Shown in pieces: positions 16,867 to 24,977 of a stretch of 59,720 nucleotides of DNA. Position 1 is the stretch's first letter; each line of letters starts with the position of its first letter. A model generated the notes under the pieces. That model did not search any database and was not told the DNA's origin. It saw only the letters and a list, made by a program, of their open reading frames with translations. The position numbers were made by a program, and so were the translations under genes. Origin of the DNA: JBBSHS01 sp038232515 (lineage in GTDB: Bacteria > Actinomycetota > Acidimicrobiia > Acidimicrobiales > JAUJNH01); NCBI GenBank assembly GCA_038232515.1, contig JBBSHS010000004.1, positions 1 through 59,720 on the forward strand, in the 5' to 3' direction.

Positions 16867-18099
16867 TCAGCCGGGAGGGATCTTCTCGCCCTTGCCGATG
16901 ACGGTGATCCCGCCCTCCGACACCGTGAACTGCCGGCGGTCGGCCTCGAGGTCGACTCCGATCCGGGCCCCGGGCGGCACTTGGACGGTCTTGTCGATGA
17001 TGGCGTTGCGGACGACCGCGCCCCGTCCCACCCTGACACCGTGCATCAGGACCGAACCATCCACCTCGGCGTGGGCTTCGATGAACACGTCGGGCGAGAT
17101 CACCGACCGGCGCACCCTGCCTCCGGCGATGACGACCCCAGCCGAGACCATCGAGTCCAGGGCCTGGCCGGTGCCAGCCTCGCCCTCGTAGATGAACTTG
17201 GCCGGTGGCCGGGGCGGGCCCCAGGTGTAGATGGGCCACTGCTGGTTGTACAGGTTGAAGACGGGCTGCTCCGAGATGAGGTCCATCTGCGCCCCGTGGA
17301 ACGCGTCCAGGGTCCCGACGTCGCGCCAGTAGGCATGGTCGCGTTCCGTCGCTCCCGGCACCTCGTTGGTCATGAAGTCGTAGACATGGGCCTCGCCCGC
17401 GGCGACCAGCGACGGGATGATGTCGCCGCCGATGTCGTGCCTGGAGTCATCGTCGGCCGCATCGCTGGTCACGGCATCGACCAAGGCCCCGGCCGTGAAG
17501 ATGTAGTTGCCCATGGAAGCGAAGACCTGACCGGGGTCGTCGGAGATGCCCTCGGCATCGTCCGGCTTCTCGAGGAAGGCCTCGACCTTGGTACCCGGCC
17601 CCGGCTCGATCACCCCGAACTCGCCGGCCTGGTCGATCGGCACCCGCACGGCGGCGATGGTCACGCCCGCGCCCGAGGCGACGTGCTGGGCCAGCATCTG
17701 GCGGGCGTCCATGCGGTAGATGTGGTCGGCGCCGAAGACGCAGATGTAGTCGGGCCGCTCGTCGTGGATCAGGTTGAGGTTCTGGTACACGGCGTCGGCG
17801 GATCCTGCGAACCAGTGGGGCCCGAGGCGCATCTGGGCCGGCACCGGCGTCACGTAGTCACCCATGAGCGTGGACAAGCGCCAAGTTCGGGAGATGTGCA
17901 GGTCCAAGCTGTGGCTCTTGTATTGGGTGAGGACCATGATCTGCATGTAGCCGGCGTTGGCCAGGTTCGACAGCACGAAGTCGATCAGCCGGTAGTGGCC
18001 GCCGAAGGGCACGGCGGGTTTGGCCCGGTCGGCGGTGAGCGGGGCTAGGCGCTTGCCCTGGCCCCCGGCTAGGACGATGGACAGCACGCGGGACGCCAT
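16867..18099 (-). CDS. glgC: Glucose-1-phosphate adenylyltransferase (ADP-glucose pyrophosphorylase)
   Basis: This 410-residue enzyme makes ADP-glucose from glucose-1-phosphate and ATP, the first step of bacterial glycogen and alpha-glucan synthesis. Motifs are AGGQGKRLAPLTADRAKPAV (nucleotide binding), HYRLIDFVLSNLANAG, WFAGSADAVYQNL, VFGADHIYRMD, GVIEPGPGTKVEAFLEKP and YWRDVGTLDAF. A left-handed beta-helix C-terminus follows with VISPDVFIEAHAEV and VLMHGVRVGRGAVV repeats. The length matches the family. The ATG at 18099 is preferred; the frame is open upstream. It faces away from the YihY gene. The close GpgS homologue at 34.2-35.1 kb also belongs to glucan and glucosylglycerate metabolism. 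Confidence 0.95.
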   Translation of the reverse strand: MASRVLSIVLAGGQGKRLAPLTADRAKPAVPFGGHYRLIDFVLSNLANAGYMQIMVLTQYKSHSLDLHISRTWRLSTLMGDYVTPVPAQMRLGPHWFAGSADAVYQNLNLIHDERPDYICVFGADHIYRMDARQMLAQHVASGAGVTIAAVRVPIDQAGEFGVIEPGPGTKVEAFLEKPDDAEGISDDPGQVFASMGNYIFTAGALVDAVTSDAADDDSRHDIGGDIIPSLVAAGEAHVYDFMTNEVPGATERDHAYWRDVGTLDAFHGAQMDLISEQPVFNLYNQQWPIYTWGPPRPPAKFIYEGEAGTGQALDSMVSAGVVIAGGRVRRSVISPDVFIEAHAEVDGSVLMHGVRVGRGAVVRNAIIDKTVQVPPGARIGVDLEADRRQFTVSEGGITVIGKGEKIPPG

Positions 18100-18210
18100 G
18101 GTCACAGCCTGGCCGCTGGACGGAGCGGCGGCAACGTCCGCTCCAGGCGGTCGCCGGCAAAGCCGCCGCAGGACGGGCTGAGGACGGGTACCTGGGGGTA
18201 GGGCAGGGCC

Positions 18211-19260
18211 ATGGCCGTGACCCAGGGACAGGCGCCTCAGGCACCGAACGATGCCAAGGGGCTCGAGAAGCTCGTCCGAAAGGTGGACGACCTCCAACAA
18301 CGCCATCCGCCGTTGGCCGTGCCCTTCGCCGTGGTCAAGAAGTTCGGCGACGACCGGGGCAGCGCGCTGGCCGCCCTGTTCGCCTACTACGGCTTCGTCG
18401 GGCTCTTCCCATTGCTGCTGCTCCTCGTCACTCTGCTGGGTGTCGTGCTGCGGCACAATCCCACCCTGCAGACCAAGGTCTTGAATTCAGCCCTGTCGGA
18501 GTTCCCGATCATCGGCGACCAGTTGGGCCAGAACATCCACTCGCTGAAGGGGCGGGGCGCAGGGCTCATCTTCGGCACCCTCGGCCTGGTGTGGGGTTCT
18601 CTCGGCATCGCCCAGGTGGGCCAGTTCGCCATGGCCCAGGTGTGGAACGTCAAGGGCGTCGACCGGCCCGGCTTCGTGCCCCGCCTGGGGCGCAGCTTCT
18701 GCCTCCTCGGGGCGATGGGCGCCGGCATCTGCCTCAGCACCGCGCTGGCCGGTGTGGGCGCCGGCACCAGCTCGCCCGCCCCTCTGCGGGTGGCCGCCCT
18801 GGCCGGATCCGTGGTCGTCAACATCGCCCTGTTCACCTCCGCCTTCCGCATCCTCACCCCCAAGCAGGTCGCCACCCGACCGCTGCTTCCGGGCGCAGCC
18901 GCGTCCGGCGTGGCGTGGTCCGTCCTGCAGGGGCTGGGCGGTTATCTCGTCTCTCAACAGCTCCGCCACGCCAGTCAGGTTTACGGGTTCTTCGGCATCG
19001 TCCTCGGGCTGCTCTCGTTCCTGTCGCTGGCGGCCACGCTCACCCTCTACGCGGCCGAGGCCAACGTCGTCTGGTCGCGGCGCCTGTGGCCCCGCAGCAT
19101 CGTCCAGCCGCCGTTGACCGAAGGCGACAAGCAGGTCCTGTCCGACATCGCCGCCCAGGAGGAGCGGCGACCCGAGCAGGAGATCGACGTCCGCTACGAC
19201 GACGCCACCCGTGCCGATGACGGCGCAGCCGTCGGTGACGACCCGGGGCCGGGCCGCTGA
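18211..19260 (+). CDS. YihY/BrkB-family membrane protein
   Basis: A 349-residue inner-membrane protein of the UPF0761 (YihY, formerly RNase BN) family, once misassigned as a ribonuclease and now regarded as a possible transporter. The cytoplasmic N-terminus leads to a conserved stretch (FAVVKKFGDDRGSALAALFA, YYGFVGLFPLLLLLVTLLGV), then an amphipathic loop and five further helices, including GSVVVNIALFTSAFRIL and VYGFFGIVLGLLSFLSLAA. The tail after residue 290 is acidic and unstructured (EERRPEQEIDVRYDDA). The start is ATG 18211. It is divergent from glgC over a 111-base gap. No partner gene suggests a substrate. Confidence 0.88.
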   Translation: MAVTQGQAPQAPNDAKGLEKLVRKVDDLQQRHPPLAVPFAVVKKFGDDRGSALAALFAYYGFVGLFPLLLLLVTLLGVVLRHNPTLQTKVLNSALSEFPIIGDQLGQNIHSLKGRGAGLIFGTLGLVWGSLGIAQVGQFAMAQVWNVKGVDRPGFVPRLGRSFCLLGAMGAGICLSTALAGVGAGTSSPAPLRVAALAGSVVVNIALFTSAFRILTPKQVATRPLLPGAAASGVAWSVLQGLGGYLVSQQLRHASQVYGFFGIVLGLLSFLSLAATLTLYAAEANVVWSRRLWPRSIVQPPLTEGDKQVLSDIAAQEERRPEQEIDVRYDDATRADDGAAVGDDPGPGR

Positions 19261-19445
19261 CCTGGATCACAGGATCACGATTCCGGGTTCCCGGAAGTGC
19301 CACCGCCGCCACCGGTGTTCTGAGCTGGGGATTTGTGAACCTCGTGGACCGCGGCCAAGGGCCACCACGCCATGACCACCCTCGTAATCCGCCCGAGGCC
19401 TTCCACGGGCCGGGCCGGCCGGGACGGCGACCTCCTGAACGGGCG

Positions 19446-19796
19446 TCAGCGGACGGTGACGGTGCCCGTCATGCCGGCGTGGATGGTGCACCGGTAGCCA
19501 TAGGTACCGGGCCGGGTGAACGTGTACGTGTAGCTGCCGCTGGCCTGGTTGCCGGAACGGAAGTCGTCCCCGGTGACGTTGTGGATGATCGGGTCGTCCC
19601 ACACCCAGCTGACCGCCTGGCCGCTCCTGACCGTCACCGCGTCCGGGACGAAGGTGACCGCCTTCAGGTGCACCACGGCCGCCGCCGGGCCGGGCGGCAC
19701 CGTCGCCGATCCGGTCTTGACGTGGGCGCACCCCGTCACGGCGGCCACCGCCATCAAGGCCCTCGCTCCAACCAGAGGACGCCGTCTGTCGTTCAC
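19446..19796 (-). CDS. Cupredoxin (plastocyanin-like) lipoprotein
   Basis: A short exported blue-copper protein of about 116 residues. The lipobox-like AVAAVTGC precedes a single cupredoxin domain (VVHLKAVTFVPDAVTVRSGQ, AVSWVWDDPIIHNVTGDD). The type 1 copper ligands are complete: His in IIHN, then Cys, His and Met in YRCTIHAGMTG. GTG 19796 is chosen because it gives a normal signal peptide; the frame is open further upstream. It ends four bases after the domain. It is probably an electron carrier or copper-binding protein on the outer face of the membrane; its redox partner is not in the window. Confidence 0.8.
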   Translation of the reverse strand: MNDRRRPLVGARALMAVAAVTGCAHVKTGSATVPPGPAAAVVHLKAVTFVPDAVTVRSGQAVSWVWDDPIIHNVTGDDFRSGNQASGSYTYTFTRPGTYGYRCTIHAGMTGTVTVR

Positions 19797-19913
19797 ACGC
19801 ACGACTGTCGTCCGGATTGACCTGTTGGTTCCAGTCGAGGGCACGAGGGCGGCGAGGACCGACAACGGGCCGCCGCAGTCGAAGATCAGCGCTTCCGATC
19901 GGCCTCCACGCAC

Positions 19914-20909
19914 CTACGCAGTCGGCCCGGGAGGCCGGCCGGCAGCGGGCTCGGGAGCACCGTCGACCCGGGGCTCGGTAGCACCGTCGACCCCGGGCTG
20001 GGCCCGCCGGTCGAGCCAGCGGCGCAGGCCGGCGGCGTTCGAGTGCACGCCGTTGAGGGTCTCCAGCTTCCGGCGGTGCTGCTCGGGCACGGTTGACAGG
20101 TCGTCCGAGAAGGCGGCCTCCAGGGCGGCGGCGATGTCGACGCCGTTCCTCCACGCCTGCTCGGCCACCTCGGCCCATCGGCGCAGGGTGCCCTGCGCCT
20201 CCTCCAACAGCTCGTCCGGGAAGGGCAGCAGGCCGTAATGGGCCAGGGCGATGCCCGACGGCGACCGCTCGGCGAAGCGATGCAGGGAATGGAGCGCCAG
20301 ATCGAGATCGAAGTCCGGAGGCGGGGTGGCGGGCCGCAGCACACCGCCGTCGGGCAGCCGCACGCCCACGGCGTCGCCGGCGAACAGCATCCCGCTGGCC
20401 CCGTCGCCCACGTGGTGCAGGCCGAGGTGGTGCTTGGCGTGGCCGGGCGAGTCGACGGCCACGAGTTCGGCGTCGGGGCCCACGGTGATTACCTCGCCGT
20501 CCTCGAGCACATGGATGCGGTCGGCCGGGGTGGGGTCGAGCCGTCCGTACAGCGAGTCCAAGAGGTCGCCGTAGACCAGGCCGGCCGAGCGCACCAGCCG
20601 CTCCGGCTCGGCCAGATGGCGGGCGCCGTTGTGGTGCACGTACACCGTGGCGGCTGGAAAGGCGCGGGCCACGTCGCCCACGCCGCCGGCGTGGTCCAGG
20701 TGGATGTGGGTGACGACGACCCCGGCCAGGTCACGAGGCCCGATGCCGAGCTCGTCGAGGGCGGCCAACAGCGTGGGTACCGACGACTGGCTGCCCGTCT
20801 CCACCAGCACCGGTGCCGGGCCCTCGACGAGATAACCAGCCGTCATCCGGTCCCAGCCCCCCAGCTTGGTGTCGATCTCCAGAACCCCGGGGCCGATGCG
20901 GGTCGCCAT
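19914..20909 (-). CDS. MBL-fold metallo-hydrolase
   Basis: A 331-residue metallo-beta-lactamase-fold hydrolase. Metal motifs are VVVTHIHLDHAGG (HxHxDH), DSPGHAKHHLGLHH (downstream His) and LFAGDAVGVRLPDGG (bridging Asp), and IALAHYG has the last His. A helical C-terminal region of about 100 residues (ELLEEAQGTLRRWAEVAEQA) resembles hydrolases acting on thioesters or lactones, and the tail is Pro/Gly-rich with a short repeated GVDGA/PEPxVDGAPEP. The start is ATG 20909 (ATRIGPGVLEIDT); an ATG at 20936 is in frame. It stands alone, head-to-head with the FtsX permease gene. Substrate unknown. Confidence 0.88.
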   Translation of the reverse strand: MATRIGPGVLEIDTKLGGWDRMTAGYLVEGPAPVLVETGSQSSVPTLLAALDELGIGPRDLAGVVVTHIHLDHAGGVGDVARAFPAATVYVHHNGARHLAEPERLVRSAGLVYGDLLDSLYGRLDPTPADRIHVLEDGEVITVGPDAELVAVDSPGHAKHHLGLHHVGDGASGMLFAGDAVGVRLPDGGVLRPATPPPDFDLDLALHSLHRFAERSPSGIALAHYGLLPFPDELLEEAQGTLRRWAEVAEQAWRNGVDIAAALEAAFSDDLSTVPEQHRRKLETLNGVHSNAAGLRRWLDRRAQPGVDGATEPRVDGAPEPAAGRPPGPTA

Positions 20910-21076
20910 CGCTTGCGAATCGTAACGACTCGACACGCCGGTCCTGGATTCGCCAGCTCACCCCAGCGACGATGCAGGGCCCCCCGCAGCCATGCCTCGT
21001 TGACGGGGGCTGGTACCCCCCTGGTCTTCGTGGCCACCCCCTGTCATCGGCCGTCGGAATGTGCCACAACTGGAAC

Positions 21077-23593
21077 ATGGCGGGACACGACGGCGAGGGC
21101 GGGCGAGGCGTCAGCGGCGGGACGCGGCCGAACGAGAGCCTGATGAAGCTCGCCGCGTACCAGTTCCGGGGCACGTTCCGGCGTCGTTGGCGCAGCTACC
21201 TCGGCATCGCCCTGCTCCTCGGCGCGCTCGGGGGGGTCAGCCTGTTCGCGGTCGCCGATGCCCGCCGGACCCAGTCGGCCTATCCCCGCTTCCTCCGCTC
21301 GACGAACGCGTCGACGATGGCCGTCGACCCCGGCCCGTACGACGCGACGCTCAACTCGACCGTCTCGCGGCTTCCCCAGGTGCGGAGCAGCGCGACGTAC
21401 ATCGCCTTCAACGTGGCGCCCGTGGTCGACGGCCGGCCCGACCCGTCGGTCAACCTCGAGGCCCTCGGCAGCCTTGACGGCCGGTTCTTCAGGCAGGACC
21501 GGTTCACGCCGACGAGGGGCCGGCGGCCCGACCCGCGGCGCGACGACGAAGTCGCGCTCAACGAGTTCGCGGCCCGGAAGTTCGGGTACCACGTCGGCCA
21601 GCAGGTGGAGCTCGGCGTGTACTCAGACGAGCAGTTCCGTGACCCGGAGTTCGGAAAGCTGTCTTCGCCGTCGATGCTGCAGGTCTCCGCCACCATCGTG
21701 GGCACGGGCCTGTTCGCCGAGGAGGTCGTCCAGGACGAGAGCGACAGCTCGTCGCTGCTCCTCCTCACTCCGGCCTTCACGGCCCGGGCCCAGCCGTACG
21801 CGACCTACGCGTGGCAGGGCCTGATCCTCAACCGGGGCGACGCCGACGTCGACGCCGTGAAGAAGCAGATCATCGCGCTGCTGAATCCCGGGGACCCGCA
21901 GTTCTTCCGGGTTACCTCGGTCGACACGTTCCATTCCCTCCAGGCCATACGGCCGCTGTCGATCGCGCTCGGGCTCTTCGGGGCCATCGCCGGGCTGGCC
22001 GCTCTGGTGCTCGTCGGCCAGGCCATCAGCCGCCTGCTCCGGCTCGACCGGGAGGAGCGGGCCGTGCTCCGGGCCCTGGGAGCGAGCCCGGGGTCCATCG
22101 CCCGTTCGTCCCTGGTCGGTCCGACTTTGGCCGTGCTCGCTGGAGCCGCGCTCGCGTTCGGCGTCGCCCTGGTCGCTTCCGCGGCGGCACCGACCGGTCG
22201 GGTGCGCAGGGTCGAGGTGGCGCCGGGGGTGCACCCGGACCTCACCGTGCTCGGGATCGGTGGGGGCACGATGATCGGGCTGCTCCTGGTCATCGCCGCG
22301 CTGGCCTCCTGGCGGGAAGCCAGCCGTCGGGGCCGGCCCGCCCACGAACGCCCTTCCGCCATCGTCGGCGCAGCCTCGGCCCGGGGGATGTCGCCGGCCG
22401 CGCTGGCCGGGCTCCGCATGGCGCTCGAACCGGGGTCGGGGCGCACGGACGTGCCCACCCGGCAGGTGATGGCCGGCGCAGCCATCGCCGTCGCCGCCCT
22501 GGTGGCGTCGGTGACCTTCGGCAGCAGCCTCCATTCGCTCGTGCGCAACCACCGTCTCTACGGATGGAACTGGGACGCCACCTACGAGGACGCGCAGGGC
22601 TACGGCAACGCGCGGCTGGATGGTGCCCATGCCGTGCTCGACGGGAACGCGGACGTGGGCTCGTGGTCCGCCGCCTCCTTCGGGTCGGACCTGGTGAACG
22701 GCCGGAACGTCCCGCTGCTCGGCATCGCACCCGGCAGCTCCGTGCTGCCGCCGATCGTCCGCGGGCGCGCCGCGAGGAACGCGGGAGAGGTCGTCCTCGG
22801 GGCGGCGACGGCCGCGCAGCTGGGAAAGGGCATCGGTGACGCCATCTCCATCGGGGCCTTCGGGGCCACGCACTCCTTACGAGTCGTTGGGTTCGCCATC
22901 CTGCCGACCATCGGCATCGTGCACGGGGCCCACACCTCGTTGGGGGTCGGCGCACTGGTGGCGCCCGAGCTCGTGCCCGGTTTCGACCGCAACGTCACCG
23001 AGACGACGGTCGGTGGTCCTCCGCCGACGAGAGTCGGGCCCAATGCGATCTTCGTCCGCTTCCGCAGGGGCACCCACCCCCGGTCGGCGTTCGCACGGCT
23101 CAGCCGCTCGATGGGGCCGATGGCGAGCTTCCCCGGGACCGAGTCACTGATCGCCGCGCAACGGCCGGCCGAGATCGTGAACTCGAGCGAGGTGGGCGGC
23201 GCGCCGTCGCTTTTGGCCGGTGCGCTGGCGCTGGGATCGGTGGCCTCGCTGGCGCTGGCGCTGACCAGCTCCGTCCGCCGGCGTCAGCGGGACCTGGCGC
23301 TGCTGAAGGCGATCGGCTTCACCCGTCGACAGCTCGCCACCACGGTCGCATGGCAGGCGACCGCCACCATCACGGTCGGCTTGGTGGTCGGCGTGCCGGT
23401 CGGCATCGTCGTGGGCCGGGGGCTGTGGAACCTGTTCGCCCGCCAGCTCGACGTCATCCCCCGCTCGTCCGTCCCCTTTCTCCTGCTGCTCATCCTCGTC
23501 CTCCTATCTGTAGTCATCGCAAACGCGACGGCGGCCGTTCCCGCGTTCATGGCCCGCCGGGTCCGGCCGTCGCTCGTCCTGAGCTTCGAGTGA
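21077..23593 (+). CDS. Large FtsX-family ABC transporter permease
   Basis: An 838-residue membrane protein of the MacB/FtsX permease type with two FtsX domains. An N-terminal anchor helix (RSYLGIALLLGALGGVSLFA) leads into a large extracellular domain. Helices near residues 295-400 (ALGLFGAIAGLAALVLVGQA) carry the first FtsX unit, and the C-terminus (LLAGALALGSVASLALALTS, RRRQRDLALLKAIGFTRRQL) is the second. Members move lipids or peptides or act as mechanotransducers with a cytoplasmic ATPase. No ATPase gene adjoins it. The start is ATG 21077; ATG 21143 (KLAAYQFRG) is an alternative. It ends 83 bases before grdE. Confidence 0.88.
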   Translation: MAGHDGEGGRGVSGGTRPNESLMKLAAYQFRGTFRRRWRSYLGIALLLGALGGVSLFAVADARRTQSAYPRFLRSTNASTMAVDPGPYDATLNSTVSRLPQVRSSATYIAFNVAPVVDGRPDPSVNLEALGSLDGRFFRQDRFTPTRGRRPDPRRDDEVALNEFAARKFGYHVGQQVELGVYSDEQFRDPEFGKLSSPSMLQVSATIVGTGLFAEEVVQDESDSSSLLLLTPAFTARAQPYATYAWQGLILNRGDADVDAVKKQIIALLNPGDPQFFRVTSVDTFHSLQAIRPLSIALGLFGAIAGLAALVLVGQAISRLLRLDREERAVLRALGASPGSIARSSLVGPTLAVLAGAALAFGVALVASAAAPTGRVRRVEVAPGVHPDLTVLGIGGGTMIGLLLVIAALASWREASRRGRPAHERPSAIVGAASARGMSPAALAGLRMALEPGSGRTDVPTRQVMAGAAIAVAALVASVTFGSSLHSLVRNHRLYGWNWDATYEDAQGYGNARLDGAHAVLDGNADVGSWSAASFGSDLVNGRNVPLLGIAPGSSVLPPIVRGRAARNAGEVVLGAATAAQLGKGIGDAISIGAFGATHSLRVVGFAILPTIGIVHGAHTSLGVGALVAPELVPGFDRNVTETTVGGPPPTRVGPNAIFVRFRRGTHPRSAFARLSRSMGPMASFPGTESLIAAQRPAEIVNSSEVGGAPSLLAGALALGSVASLALALTSSVRRRQRDLALLKAIGFTRRQLATTVAWQATATITVGLVVGVPVGIVVGRGLWNLFARQLDVIPRSSVPFLLLLILVLLSVVIANATAAVPAFMARRVRPSLVLSFE

Positions 23594-23676
23594 ACAACCC
23601 GACGGCGACGCGTCGCAGGTGCCTCTGCACGTGTCCACCCCCGTAGGGCCGATGAGGTGCTCCCCTTGGTGCCAGA

Positions 23677-24939
23677 ATGGGCGTCGTGGCACTGACCCGG
23701 TTGATCCACCACGTGCACGAGGTCGGGCTGGGGGACCGGACATCCTTCGCCGACGGGGCACTCACCGTCTCGGCCGACGAGGCCCGGGGTGTCATGGCCG
23801 ACCCGGCACTGGCCGAGGTGCGCCTCTCTTGGGTGTCGCCAGGCGACAGCGCCCGGATCGTCAAGGTGCTCGACGCCGTCGAACCTCGGACCAAGGGCCC
23901 GGGCGGCGGCGGGATCTTCCCCGGCTTCGTAGGGCCGGCCCGCTGCCAGGGACACGGCGAGACCCACGTGCTGCGGGGCGCCGCCGTCGTCACCGCCGGC
24001 TACCTGCCCCGGGCCCAGGAGGCGCTGGTCGACCTCAGCGGGCCGGCGGCACCGCTGTCGCCGCTGGCCGCCACCCACGACCTGGTCGTGGAGTTCACCC
24101 CCGCCGAGGGGGCGGGCTGGGACCTGGTCGACTCCGCCCTGCGGCGGGGCTCGCTGCGCCTGGCGGCCAGGCTGGCCGAGGCCGCCCTGGAGTGCGAGCC
24201 CGACGAGGTCGAGGATCTCCCCTCACCGCCGCCCCCTGCCCGCCCCGGAGACCGGCCCCGGGTCGGCGTCGTCACCAACCTGCAGACCCAGGGCGTGTTC
24301 AAGGACGTCTTCGTCTACGGCCGCAGCTTCGCCTCGGCCCTGCCCACCCTCCTCGACCCCGGCGAGCTGGACGACGGCGCGGTGGTGAGCGGCCAGTTCG
24401 GCCACCCGGCCCTGAAGAACCCGACGTTCATGCACCAGAACCACCCGGTCGTCAACGAGCTGCGGCGCCGGCACGGCCGCGACGTCGACTTCGCCGGCGT
24501 GGTCATCTGCCCGGAGCCCGTCGACCAGGCCGGCAAGGAATTCATCTCAGTCTTCGCAGCCAGGGTCTGTGCCGCCGCCGGCTTCGATGCCGCCCTCGTG
24601 ACCAAGGAGGGGGGCGGCAACGCCGATGCCGACATGGCCCTGAAGATGGACGCCCTGACCGATCTGGGGATCGAGGCCGTCGGCCTGTACGCCGAGATGG
24701 CCGGGGTGGACGGCACCGGTCCCTCCATCGTGGTCGCCCCCGAGCGGGCCACGGCCATGGTCAGCACCGGCAACTACGACCACCGGCTGACCCTGCCGGA
24801 GATGGAAAAGGCCTACGGCGGCGAGGAGCTGGCGCTGCTGAAGGCCCCGGCCACGGCCGCCTTCGAGGTGCCGACGGCGGTGGTGTACTGCGCCCTCAGC
24901 CCTTTGGGCTGGGGTCACGTCACCGCCCGGGCCGGCTGA
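23677..24939 (+). CDS. grdE: GrdE-like component B subunit of glycine/sarcosine/betaine reductase, lacking the pyruvoyl cysteine
   Basis: In clostridia GrdE is a proprotein that is cleaved at Cys242 to form a pyruvoyl group that captures glycine as a Schiff base; with GrdB it forms component B. This 420-residue homologue keeps the family blocks: DSARIVKVLDAVEPRTKGPG, FPGFVGPARCQGHGETHVLR, VTNLQTQGVFKDVFVYG, DDGAVVSG, NPTFMHQNHPV, VTKEGGGNADADMALKMDAL and SPLGWGHVTAR. At the cleavage site the clostridial Asn-Cys is Gln240-Phe241, and the second nearby Cys is also absent. Processing to a pyruvoyl enzyme is therefore not expected. It is the first gene of the operon; the start may be ATG 23677 or GTG 23686. 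Confidence 0.9.
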   Translation: MGVVALTRLIHHVHEVGLGDRTSFADGALTVSADEARGVMADPALAEVRLSWVSPGDSARIVKVLDAVEPRTKGPGGGGIFPGFVGPARCQGHGETHVLRGAAVVTAGYLPRAQEALVDLSGPAAPLSPLAATHDLVVEFTPAEGAGWDLVDSALRRGSLRLAARLAEAALECEPDEVEDLPSPPPPARPGDRPRVGVVTNLQTQGVFKDVFVYGRSFASALPTLLDPGELDDGAVVSGQFGHPALKNPTFMHQNHPVVNELRRRHGRDVDFAGVVICPEPVDQAGKEFISVFAARVCAAAGFDAALVTKEGGGNADADMALKMDALTDLGIEAVGLYAEMAGVDGTGPSIVVAPERATAMVSTGNYDHRLTLPEMEKAYGGEELALLKAPATAAFEVPTAVVYCALSPLGWGHVTARAG

Positions 24940-24977
24940 CGTTGCCCTTTCACTGCGGCCCAGGGGAGACTTGACCG

